The notes below the pieces were generated by a model. That model ran no database searches. It saw only the letters and a list, made by a program, of their open reading frames with translations, and was not told where the DNA came from. From an uncultured Bacteroidales bacterium (lineage in GTDB: Bacteria; Bacteroidota; Bacteroidia; Bacteroidales; P3), in the NCBI GenBank assembly GCA_947177845.1, contig CAMWVZ010000072.1:1-5681 (forward strand): DNA of 5,681 bases, in the 5' to 3' direction. The first letter of the stretch is position 1. Each line of letters starts with the position of its first letter. This document shows positions 1 through 5,681 of the stretch, piece by piece. The position numbers and the translations under genes are program-made.

Positions 1-89
1 CCCTCCTCAACCCCATTTCTCCGACCATTTCCCCGAAAAGCCGTACTTTTACACCTTTCGGGCAACCCGAACCGAAAACCCCAAAGCTT
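1..89. other. Unassigned leader before the first gene
   Basis: The stretch is C-rich on the + strand, with runs of CCCC and several CCGAAAA-like words. I see no tRNA, terminator hairpin or clear promoter. Two + frames stay open across it, including that of the first gene, but neither gives a recognisable protein. It may be an intergenic leader carrying the operon promoter. Confidence 0.3.
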
Positions 90-947
90 ATGCTGAGTTT
101 CACCATTTCCGAACGTACCATAGATGTGGAGCGGTTGATTGCCGAAAAGGCCCCCGCCGCCTACAAGAAGATAAAGTGGCTCATTCCGTGGCTCCGCAAG
201 ATTCTTCACGAAGACGAAGTGAACGCCTTTTTATATAAGGAGCGAAACAAGGTGGGGGTGGATTTCGCCACGGCCATTCTTCAGGATTTTGAATGCGAGG
301 TGACGATGCGGGGACAAGAGAACCTCGACCCTGCGGGCCGCTACCTTTTCTGCGCCAATCATCCCTTGGGCGGCTTGGACGGCATGGCGTTCCTGAGCCG
401 TATCGGCCAGCTCCGTCCCGATGTGGTCTTTCCTGTAAACGACATGCTCTTGGCGCTTCCTCCTTTCGAGCCTGTATTCTTGCCTATCAGCAAGTTGAAG
501 AAAAATACCGAGAACCGCCGCAATCTGGACGAAGCCTTCAAGAGCGACCGCACCTTGTTATACTTTCCCGCCGGCCTGTGTTCGCGCAAGCAGAAACACG
601 GGGTGATTGCCGACACCGAATGGAAAAAGACCTTCATCACGCAGGCACGCAACACCTTGCGGGATGTGGTTCCCGTGCATATTTCGGGCAAGAACTCCAA
701 TTTCTTCTACAACCTCGCCCGCCTGCGTACCCGCTTGGGTATCAAGGTGAATATCGAACAGATTTTCTTGGTGAACGAGATGTTCAAACTCCGAAATCAG
801 AAGATTTGTTTAACTTTGGGCAAACCTATTCCTTGCTCGGTGTTCGACAAAAGCCGCAGCGACAAGGAATGGGCGGCTTTGGTTCGCGAACACGTCTATG
901 AATTGGCGAACGACCCGCAGGCCGTGTTCGCACCTTTTAATGTTTAG
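90..947 (+). CDS. glsA: Glycine-lipid O-acyltransferase, PlsC/LPLAT family (GlsA-like)
   Basis: This 285-residue protein belongs to the lysophospholipid acyltransferase superfamily. Its probable job is to transfer an acyl chain to the 3-hydroxyl of an N-(3-hydroxyacyl)glycine, giving a diacylated glycine lipid at the inner face of the cytoplasmic membrane. The catalytic block is NHPLGGLDG at residues 90-98, with His91 and Asp97 as likely catalytic pair. The second block is FPAGLCSR at 159-166, in place of the FPEGTRSR of true AGPATs, and VVPVHISG at 193-200 matches the last family block. There is no clear transmembrane helix; a basic, hydrophobic segment near residues 26-40 may bind membrane. 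The GNAT gene begins five bases after the stop, which favours the glycine-lipid role over ordinary phosphatidic acid synthesis. The frame is open back to the left edge, but no ATG, GTG or TTG lies upstream in it, so ATG at 90 is the best start. Family assignment is firm; substrate is inferred from context. Many databases label such proteins hemolysin or glycerol acyltransferase. Confidence 0.8.
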   Translation: MLSFTISERTIDVERLIAEKAPAAYKKIKWLIPWLRKILHEDEVNAFLYKERNKVGVDFATAILQDFECEVTMRGQENLDPAGRYLFCANHPLGGLDGMAFLSRIGQLRPDVVFPVNDMLLALPPFEPVFLPISKLKKNTENRRNLDEAFKSDRTLLYFPAGLCSRKQKHGVIADTEWKKTFITQARNTLRDVVPVHISGKNSNFFYNLARLRTRLGIKVNIEQIFLVNEMFKLRNQKICLTLGKPIPCSVFDKSRSDKEWAALVREHVYELANDPQAVFAPFNV

Positions 948-952
948 ATTAT

Positions 953-1903
953 ATGGAACCTATCATACCTCCCGTTGCAAGGGAGAAGATAAAAGACGAA
1001 TTCACGCCCGATAAGTTCCTGCGCTACACCAACTACGGCGACCGCATGGTGTTCATCACCACCGCACACGACTCGCCCTCGGTGATGCAGGAATTGGGGC
1101 GTCTGCGAGAGGAAGCGTTCCGCTCGGAAGGCGGAGGCACAGGCAAAAGCGCCGACATAGACGAATTCGACACCATGCCCAACCCCTACAAGCAATTGGT
1201 GGTGTGGGACCCTGTGGACGAAGAAATCGTAGGCGGCTACCGTTTTATAGAAGGCAACCGCGTTTCGTTCGACACCACGGGCGCGCCCCTGCTCTCCACC
1301 ACCGAAATCTTCAAGATTTCACCCCGCTTCGTCGAAGAGTATCTTCCGCAGACTATCGAATTGGGACGCAGTTTCGTGCAGCCCAAATACCAATCCTCGC
1401 GCAGCGGCATTTTCTCCTTGGATAATCTTTGGGACGGCTTGGGCGGCTTGGTGAAGCTCAACGAGAGTTGGATGAAGTATTTTTTCGGTAAGGTGACCAT
1501 GTACACCTCTTTTAACACCGAGGCGCGCGACACCCTATTATATTATGTGTCGAAATACTACAAGGACCACGATAATTTAGTGGTGCCGATAAATCCGATT
1601 GTGCCCGTTACGCCGGCAGAGAAACTGGAAGCGCTTTTCAAGGGCATGGAATTGGAGGAAGCCTATCGGACCGCGGGAAAACGCATCCGCGAGTTGGGTG
1701 AAAACATCCCGCCCCTGTTCAATTCCTATCTCAAACTCTCGCCCCTGATGCGCAGTTTCGGCACTTGTGTCAACCCGCATTTCGGCGGCGTGGAGGAAAC
1801 GGGTATCCTGATTCGTGTGGACGAGGTGTATGAAACCAAAAAGGAAAGACATATTCCCCTCCGCCTGAGCGATGTACAAAAGCCGAAGGCCAAAAACGAC
1901 TAA
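953..1903 (+). CDS. glsB: Glycine N-acyltransferase, GNAT/OlsB-type (GlsB-like)
   Basis: This 316-residue protein resembles the OlsB/GlsB acyltransferases, often annotated as hemolysin or GNAT family. In Bacteroides the homologue joins a 3-hydroxyacyl chain to the amino group of glycine, giving N-acyl-glycine of the commendamide type, which GlsA then O-acylates. Visible features are LREEAFR at residues 51-57, VGGYRF at 93-98 (the GNAT core strand), ELGRSFVQPKY at 136-146, which is the most family-like segment, LDNLWDGLGG at 156-165, and YFFGKVTMY at 176-184. A C-terminal extension carries GTCVNPHFGG at 270-279 and ends in a Lys-rich tail. No signal peptide or membrane helix is seen, as expected for a cytosolic or peripheral enzyme. 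It follows glsA after five bases and precedes engB by eleven, so co-transcription with both is likely. The ATG at 953 has no Shine-Dalgarno sequence; the region before it is AT-rich. An ornithine-lipid role (OlsB) is the main alternative. Confidence 0.8.
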   Translation: MEPIIPPVAREKIKDEFTPDKFLRYTNYGDRMVFITTAHDSPSVMQELGRLREEAFRSEGGGTGKSADIDEFDTMPNPYKQLVVWDPVDEEIVGGYRFIEGNRVSFDTTGAPLLSTTEIFKISPRFVEEYLPQTIELGRSFVQPKYQSSRSGIFSLDNLWDGLGGLVKLNESWMKYFFGKVTMYTSFNTEARDTLLYYVSKYYKDHDNLVVPINPIVPVTPAEKLEALFKGMELEEAYRTAGKRIRELGENIPPLFNSYLKLSPLMRSFGTCVNPHFGGVEETGILIRVDEVYETKKERHIPLRLSDVQKPKAKND

Positions 1904-1914
1904 AACCGCATCCC

Positions 1915-2514
1915 ATGCAGATCAAGAGTGCCGAATTCATCGCTTGTTGCACCGACTACCGCAAATGTCCCCAAGGGGTGCTTCCCGAATACGCTTTTGT
2001 AGGTAGGTCGAATGTGGGGAAATCGTCGCTCATCAATCGGCTTTGCGGGCAGAACGCACTTGCCAAAACCTCTTCCACACCGGGAAAGACGCAGTGCATC
2101 GTGCATTTTTCGGTAAATAAGGAATGGTATATCGCCGACCTCCCCGGCTACGGCTACGCGCAGGTAGACAAGCAGCAACGCGAAAAATGGAAAACCATGA
2201 CGCGCGATTATCTGCTCAAGCGCGAAAATCTTTTCTGTGTGTTCGTGCTGGTGGATTTGCGCATACCGCCGCAAAAATCGGACTTTGAATTCCTGCGGTT
2301 TCTCGGAGAGAACGGCGTACCTTTGTGCGTGGTGGGAACCAAGGCCGACAAACTCAAGAAACTTCAACTCGAAAATTCGGTGCAGACCCTCAAAAACGCG
2401 TTGAGCGAAGAATGGGAGCCCCTGCCGCCGTTTATCGTTTCCTCCGCGCAAACGGGCTTGGGAACGGACGAAATTTTAGATTTTATCGAACAGGCCAACC
2501 GCCGGCAAGCATAA
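1915..2514 (+). CDS. engB: Ribosome biogenesis GTPase EngB (YsxC/YihA)
   Basis: This 199-residue protein is a TRAFAC-class GTPase that assists late assembly of the large ribosomal subunit in the cytosol. All five G motifs are visible: G1 (P-loop) GRSNVGKS at residues 30-37, G2 with Thr55 in SSTPGKTQ, G3 DLPG at 75-78 followed by the family-typical YGYA, G4 TKAD at 142-145, and G5 SSA at 176-178. GRSNVGKSS and DLPGYGYA are diagnostic for EngB against Era, Der or Obg. Its length matches the usual 190-210 residues and nothing appears missing. Start ATG at 1915 places the short N-terminal strand (IKSAEFI) before the G domain as in homologues. It sits eleven bases after glsB and 27 bases before mutA. 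The neighbours are unrelated in function, so co-expression probably reflects operon packing. Confidence 0.95.
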   Translation: MQIKSAEFIACCTDYRKCPQGVLPEYAFVGRSNVGKSSLINRLCGQNALAKTSSTPGKTQCIVHFSVNKEWYIADLPGYGYAQVDKQQREKWKTMTRDYLLKRENLFCVFVLVDLRIPPQKSDFEFLRFLGENGVPLCVVGTKADKLKKLQLENSVQTLKNALSEEWEPLPPFIVSSAQTGLGTDEILDFIEQANRRQA

Positions 2515-2541
2515 GGCCGACTTTGGACTGAACAAAAACAT

Positions 2542-4413
2542 ATGCTGATGAAGAGAGAAAAACTTTTTTCGGAATTCGCACCTGTTTCCACACAGGAATG
2601 GATGGAAGCCATCACCAAAGACCTCAAGGGCGCCGACTTCAACAAGAAGCTGGTTTGGCGCACCGCCGAAGGCTTTTCGGTGGAACCTTTCTACCGCGCC
2701 GACAATCTGGAAGGCTTGGAATTCTTGAACGAGAAGCCGGGTGAATTTCCTTTCGTAAGGGGAGGAAAGACGGAAAACAACGACTGGGAGGTGCGTCAGG
2801 ACTTCCGCATCGACGACATAAACCGTTGCAACGCCTTGGCACGCGAAGCCGCCGCCAAGGGTGCCGAATCGGTGGGTTTGAATTGCGCGAAGGTGGAGAC
2901 CTTGGCGCAAATGGAAAGCTTGTTGCAGGGCATTGATGTATGCCGCACGGGCATTCATTTTCTGCAAAGCAAGAACTACGGAAAGACGCTCGACCTTTTC
3001 GTGCAGTATCTCAAGGCGCACGATATAAAAGGCGAGAATGTATACGGTTCGGTTGATTTCGACCCGCTTGCCTTCGCCTTGCTGCACGGCGAATTCTACC
3101 AATCCTTTGCCGCGAATATGGACGAGGCGGCGGAACTTTTCAAGAAGTTCGCGCAGGCATTGCCCAAATTCCGTCTGTTGAATGTGGGCGCCCGCACGCT
3201 TCACGAAGCGGGTTGCTACAATGTGCGTGAAATAGGCCTCGCGCTCTCGTGGGGCTGTGAATATCTGGCCGCCCTCACCGACCGCGGTGTGGATGCGGAC
3301 ACGGTATGCGCCCACATGGGGCTGCACATCGGAATAGGCTCCGACTATTTCATTCAAATTGCCAAGATGCGCACGGTGCGTCTCCTGTGGGCCCACATGG
3401 TTCACGGCTTCGCACCCAAGAACCCGCAGAGCGAAAAAGCTTTCATCCACGCCGAATCTTCGTTGTGGAACCAATCGGTCTACGACCCCTACGTGAATAT
3501 GTTGCGCAGCACCACCGAAACCATGAGCGCGGCTATCGGCGGAGCGGATTCGATTTGCGTGAACGATTTTTCGGACGCTTTCCGCGCTCCCGATGAATTT
3601 TCGTCGCGCATCGCCCGCAACCAGCAAATCATTCTTAAGGAGGAGTCGTTTTTCAACCGCATCATCGACCCCGCCGCCGGTTCGTATTATATAGAGAACC
3701 TCACTGCGAAAATGGCCGAAGAAGCGTGGAAACTGTTCTTGGAAGCCGAGGAGCAGGGCGGGTTCGCGGCCTGTGTGGAAAAGGGTTTCGTGCAGGAGCG
3801 TGTGGAGGCCGATGCCGCCAAACGCAACGAGGATTTGGCCAAGCGGAAGTTGGTGTTGACGGGTGTGAACCAATTCCCCAATCTCGGCGAGAAAGAATTG
3901 GAAAATCTGCAAAAGGAAATAGGTGCGGCCGGGGCGCCTGCAGGCAAGGCGTTCGCCGCCTTGCGGATGTATCGGGGAGCCGAGGCGTTCGAGGCCTTGC
4001 GCTTGCAGACCGAAAAGTTCGCCGCCGCCCACAACGGACAACGGCCCAAGGTATTTCTGCTGACCTACGGCAACTTGTCCATGCGCAAGGCGCGGGCAGG
4101 TTTCGCCTCCAATTTCTTCGGTTGCCTCGGCTACGAAATCATCGACAATGCAGGTTTTGAGAACGGGGAACAAGGCGCGCAGGCGGCCTTGAAGAGCGGT
4201 GCCGAAATTACGGTGTTGTGCAGCAGCGATGAGGAGTATGCCGATTTGGCCAAGCAGGCTTGCCCCGCTCTGAAAGGCAAAACCTGCATTGTCTATGCAG
4301 GCGCCGCGGCCGATGAGGATCCGTTCCGCGCCCTCGGTGTGGAATGTTTCATCCATGTGCGCAGCAATGTTTTGGAAACCTTGCGGAAATTTCAACAAAC
4401 TTTATTAAAATAG
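2542..4413 (+). CDS. mutA: Methylmalonyl-CoA mutase small (beta) subunit
   Basis: This 623-residue protein is the small, non-catalytic subunit of heterodimeric methylmalonyl-CoA mutase. The holoenzyme interconverts succinyl-CoA and methylmalonyl-CoA, using adenosylcobalamin held by the large subunit MutB. In Bacteroidales it serves succinate-to-propionate fermentation. The N-terminus has VSTQEWMEAITKDLKG (residues 15-30). The TIM-barrel domain runs to about 400 and contains SEKAFIHAESS (297-307), YDPYVNMLRST (314-324), and DPAAGSYYIE (376-385). A linker leads to a cobalamin-binding-like domain from about residue 500. There the B12-ligating DxHxxG motif of MutB is missing: the matching stretch is NLSMRKARAGF at 511-521, with no histidine. 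This identifies MutA and not MutB. ATG at 2542 follows an A-rich stretch; an ATG two codons later (2548) would serve equally well. No cobalamin riboswitch fits in the 27-base gap upstream. Unusually, mutB does not follow. Confidence 0.93.
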   Translation: MLMKREKLFSEFAPVSTQEWMEAITKDLKGADFNKKLVWRTAEGFSVEPFYRADNLEGLEFLNEKPGEFPFVRGGKTENNDWEVRQDFRIDDINRCNALAREAAAKGAESVGLNCAKVETLAQMESLLQGIDVCRTGIHFLQSKNYGKTLDLFVQYLKAHDIKGENVYGSVDFDPLAFALLHGEFYQSFAANMDEAAELFKKFAQALPKFRLLNVGARTLHEAGCYNVREIGLALSWGCEYLAALTDRGVDADTVCAHMGLHIGIGSDYFIQIAKMRTVRLLWAHMVHGFAPKNPQSEKAFIHAESSLWNQSVYDPYVNMLRSTTETMSAAIGGADSICVNDFSDAFRAPDEFSSRIARNQQIILKEESFFNRIIDPAAGSYYIENLTAKMAEEAWKLFLEAEEQGGFAACVEKGFVQERVEADAAKRNEDLAKRKLVLTGVNQFPNLGEKELENLQKEIGAAGAPAGKAFAALRMYRGAEAFEALRLQTEKFAAAHNGQRPKVFLLTYGNLSMRKARAGFASNFFGCLGYEIIDNAGFENGEQGAQAALKSGAEITVLCSSDEEYADLAKQACPALKGKTCIVYAGAAADEDPFRALGVECFIHVRSNVLETLRKFQQTLLK

Positions 4414-4442
4414 GAAACGGTTTTACAAATCCGCTATAACCC

Positions 4443-5060
4443 ATGAGCCTATTCGCTCTGATACTCCTGTCGTTGGCCTTGTCGATAGACTGCTTTACAA
4501 TATGTATGGTCTTCGGTATGCAACGCGCCGCCTTTCGGGCAAGTCTGCGCGCCGACGAGAAAGACCCCATGCCGCCCCTGTGGAGGAGCGCCATTCTGTC
4601 GGGTCTTGTCTTCGCCCTCTTCCACATCCTGATGATTTTATTAGGATGGCTGTTGGGCTGGAGCATCAACGGTATCGTGGAGAAATTCGACCATTGGTTC
4701 GCTTTCGCCCTGCTTTGCGGCATCGGTCTCAAAACCATTATCGAAGCCTACAACAGCAAGGAAAAGGAATTGCAGGTGCACGCCATGTTCCATTGGAAAT
4801 CCCTGTTGCTGTTGGGGCTTGCCGTGAGTATCGACGCCTTTGCCGTTGGGGTGAGCCTCGAGATGCTGAATGTGGGTTTGGTGAAGCTCTGCGCCAGCGT
4901 GGCCATTACGGTTCTCGTATGCAGCATAGCCGCGGTTTTCGCCGGATTTTTCCTGCAAAAACAACTCAAGAAGTTATCCTTTAAATCCGTCAACCTCATC
5001 GGGGGATTGGTGCTTATCGGTATCGGGGTACGCATTCTCATCGAGCATTTGCAAGGCTGA
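4443..5060 (+). CDS. mntP: MntP-family manganese efflux pump, divergent first repeat
   Basis: This 205-residue, strongly hydrophobic membrane protein has six likely transmembrane helices, near residues 2-24, 47-72, 84-102, 119-141, 147-172 and 184-202, arranged as two inverted halves. The family exports Mn(II) from the cytoplasm. The second half is canonical: AVSIDAFAVGVSL at 127-139 with the metal-site Asp131, and GGLVLIGIGVRIL at 187-199. The first half keeps Asp16 in LALSIDCF but continues TICMVFG where homologues usually have small residues and glycine. Helix 2 reads FALFHILMILLGW (57-69), with His61 where Gln or Glu is usual and without the usual proline. The loop between helices 1 and 2 carries a charged stretch, ADEKDPMPP (37-45), longer than in the E. 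coli protein. The gap to mutA is 29 bases, too short for a yybP-ykoY manganese riboswitch. Family assignment is strong; manganese as substrate is inferred. Confidence 0.85.
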   Translation: MSLFALILLSLALSIDCFTICMVFGMQRAAFRASLRADEKDPMPPLWRSAILSGLVFALFHILMILLGWLLGWSINGIVEKFDHWFAFALLCGIGLKTIIEAYNSKEKELQVHAMFHWKSLLLLGLAVSIDAFAVGVSLEMLNVGLVKLCASVAITVLVCSIAAVFAGFFLQKQLKKLSFKSVNLIGGLVLIGIGVRILIEHLQG

Positions 5061-5077
5061 TTATTATTTTGAAGACT

Positions 5078-5554
5078 ATGCCGCAGTTGAGCATCACCAA
5101 GATTTTCCGCTACGAAGCCGCCCATGCCCTTATGGGCTACGACGGGCTTTGCGCCAATATTCACGGGCATTCCTATCGCTTGGAAGTGACGGTTTGCCGC
5201 ACGGACTTAGACGCCACGCCCGGCACGGCGATAGGTGCCGAGAACAAAGCCGACCCCAAATGCGGCATGTTGATGGATTTCTCCGACCTGAAACAACTCG
5301 TGAACGAAACGATTGTAAATCCTTTCGATCACGCGTTGATTTTGAACGCCTCCATGCAAGCCGACCTGCTGGAATCGCTGCGTGCCTCGCATCAGAAAAT
5401 CATCACGCTTCCCTTTCAACCCACCAGCGAAAACATGATTCTGTATTTCGCCTCCCGTCTCACTTCCTGCCTTCCCGCACCTTTCCGCCTCAAGAAACTC
5501 CGCCTCTACGAAACCGAATCTTCCTTTACCGATTGGGAGAACGACGCAATCTAA
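5078..5554 (+). CDS. queD: 6-carboxy-5,6,7,8-tetrahydropterin synthase QueD
   Basis: This 158-residue protein belongs to the 6-pyruvoyl-tetrahydropterin synthase family. QueD converts 7,8-dihydroneopterin triphosphate to 6-carboxytetrahydropterin, the second step to preQ0 and queuosine in tRNA. Zinc ligands are His16 (in YEAAHAL), His29 and His31 (HGH). The catalytic cysteine is Cys25 in CANIHGH, the CxxxHGH arrangement typical of QueD. Asp84-His85 in NPFDHALILN supply the proton relay, PTSEN at 115-119 and Glu145 in YETESS line the pterin site, and GMLMDFSDLK at 63-72 is a family block. An insert of about 20 residues (42-62) between two strands makes it longer than the E. coli enzyme of about 120 residues. 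An in-frame TTG at 5069 would add three residues, but ATG at 5078 is the more likely start and leaves 17 bases after mntP. No queC, queE or folE is visible in the window. PTPS-III or sepiapterin-type activity is a lesser alternative. Confidence 0.9.
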   Translation: MPQLSITKIFRYEAAHALMGYDGLCANIHGHSYRLEVTVCRTDLDATPGTAIGAENKADPKCGMLMDFSDLKQLVNETIVNPFDHALILNASMQADLLESLRASHQKIITLPFQPTSENMILYFASRLTSCLPAPFRLKKLRLYETESSFTDWENDAI

Positions 5555-5557
5555 AAC

Positions 5558-5562
5558 GGAGG
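5558..5562 (+). promoter_or_regulatory. GGAGG Shine-Dalgarno-like site before the DUF5131 gene
   Basis: This is the clearest purine-rich ribosome-binding-like sequence in the window; the other six genes have no comparable site. It lies 13 bases before the ATG at 5576, ten before the GTG at 5573 and seven before the TTG at 5570. Spacing would favour TTG or GTG if it is used. Bacteroidota rely little on Shine-Dalgarno pairing, so it may be chance. Confidence 0.35.
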
Positions 5563-5575
5563 CAAGGCTTTGGTG

Positions 5576-5681
5576 ATGTGGAACCCGTGGCATGGATGCC
5601 ACAAGATAAGCGCGGGCTGCAAGCACTGCTATGTGTATCGGGAAGATGCCGCTTTCGGCACGGAAATTCCCTCCGACCAAG
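5576..5681 (+). CDS. DUF5131 / phage Gp37-Gp68-like three-Cys-motif protein, 5' end only
   Basis: Thirty-five codons are visible before the window ends, so the gene is cut by the right edge and not necessarily broken. The N-terminus begins MWNPWHGCHK, with Cys8, Cys15 and Cys18 in a C-x6-C-x2-C arrangement followed by tyrosine. I recognise this opening (WNPxxGCxK...GCxxCY) as that of the DUF5131 family, once named after phage Gp37/Gp68. Its three cysteines recall the iron-sulfur motif of radical SAM enzymes, but its reaction is not established as far as I know. ATG at 5576 is preceded in frame by GTG (5573) and TTG (5570); a GGAGG at 5558-5562 would suit the earlier codons better in spacing, so the true start may be up to two codons upstream. 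It begins 21 bases after queD and is likely co-transcribed with it. Family call is fairly secure from the motif; function is unknown. Confidence 0.75.
   Translation, partial: MWNPWHGCHKISAGCKHCYVYREDAAFGTEIPSDQ
5587..5602. repeat. Short inverted repeat inside the DUF5131 start region
   Basis: The arms GTGGCAT and ATGCCAC are perfect seven-base inverted repeats separated by GG. In RNA they could form a six-pair stem with a four-base loop, starting 11 bases after the A of the start codon. The same bases encode the conserved residues Trp-His-Gly-Cys-His, so protein constraint alone may explain them. Confidence 0.4.

Noticed and set aside
44..51. TACTTTTA as a possible Bacteroidota -7 promoter box (TAnnTTTG).
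   Set aside because: It matches except for the last base, but no TTTG-like -33 element stands at the right distance, and such a short word is expected by chance.
1..89. Possible C-terminus of an upstream gene or the start of a divergent minus-strand gene.
   Set aside because: Frames are open but the stretch is too short, and none of the translations shows a recognisable motif.
1900..2451. A 183-codon minus-strand frame opposite engB.
   Set aside because: Also in codon register with engB, which has all five GTPase motifs; it is a product of codon bias.
2476..4398. A 640-codon open frame on the minus strand covering nearly all of mutA and the end of engB.
   Set aside because: It is in exact register with the mutA and engB codons, so it stays open only because those genes avoid TTA, CTA and TCA there. 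It ends where TTA codons appear (TTA TTA close the 3' end of mutA; TTA occurs near the end of engB). The translated product resembles no family I know, while the + strand encodes a clear MutA.
4414..4442. Possible manganese riboswitch or separate promoter before the MntP-family gene.
   Set aside because: The gap is only 29 bases, too short for a yybP-ykoY element, and has no matching promoter boxes.
5069..5077. TTG at 5069 as the start of queD.
   Set aside because: It would add only three residues before an ATG that fits the family's N-terminus, and it has no ribosome-binding site to favour it.

Overview
The window looks like a stretch of a Bacteroidota (probably Bacteroidales) chromosome. 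It holds seven protein-coding genes, all on the + strand, packed with gaps of only 5 to 29 bases and with no terminator, RNA gene, mobile element or CRISPR array that I can see. The lineage call rests on gene content: a paired glycine-lipid O-acyltransferase and N-acyltransferase, and a separate small subunit of methylmalonyl-CoA mutase as used in the succinate-propionate route. It also rests on start regions that mostly lack Shine-Dalgarno sequences. Base composition is moderately GC-rich by eye, with TTG a common leucine codon. I cannot name a genus.

Layout: bases 1-89 carry no gene I can assign. 90-947 is a PlsC-type acyltransferase (GlsA-like), and 953-1903 is a GNAT-type N-acyltransferase (GlsB-like). 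Together they should make N-acyl-3-acyloxyacyl glycine lipids, with the monoacylated glycine (commendamide type) as intermediate. 1915-2514 is the ribosome-assembly GTPase EngB (YsxC/YihA). 2542-4413 is MutA, the non-catalytic small subunit of methylmalonyl-CoA mutase. 4443-5060 is an MntP-family manganese exporter with an atypical first half. 5078-5554 is QueD, the 6-carboxytetrahydropterin synthase of the preQ0/queuosine route. 5576 to the right edge is the N-terminus of a three-cysteine-motif protein of the DUF5131 (phage Gp37/Gp68-like) family.

The spacing suggests one long transcription unit or two or three overlapping ones. Only the first two genes form an obvious functional pair; the rest read as housekeeping and metabolic genes strung together, as is common in Bacteroidota. 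I did not find a clear undescribed system. The points most worth checking are mutA without mutB beside it, the three-cysteine protein next to queD, and the divergent first half of the MntP protein.
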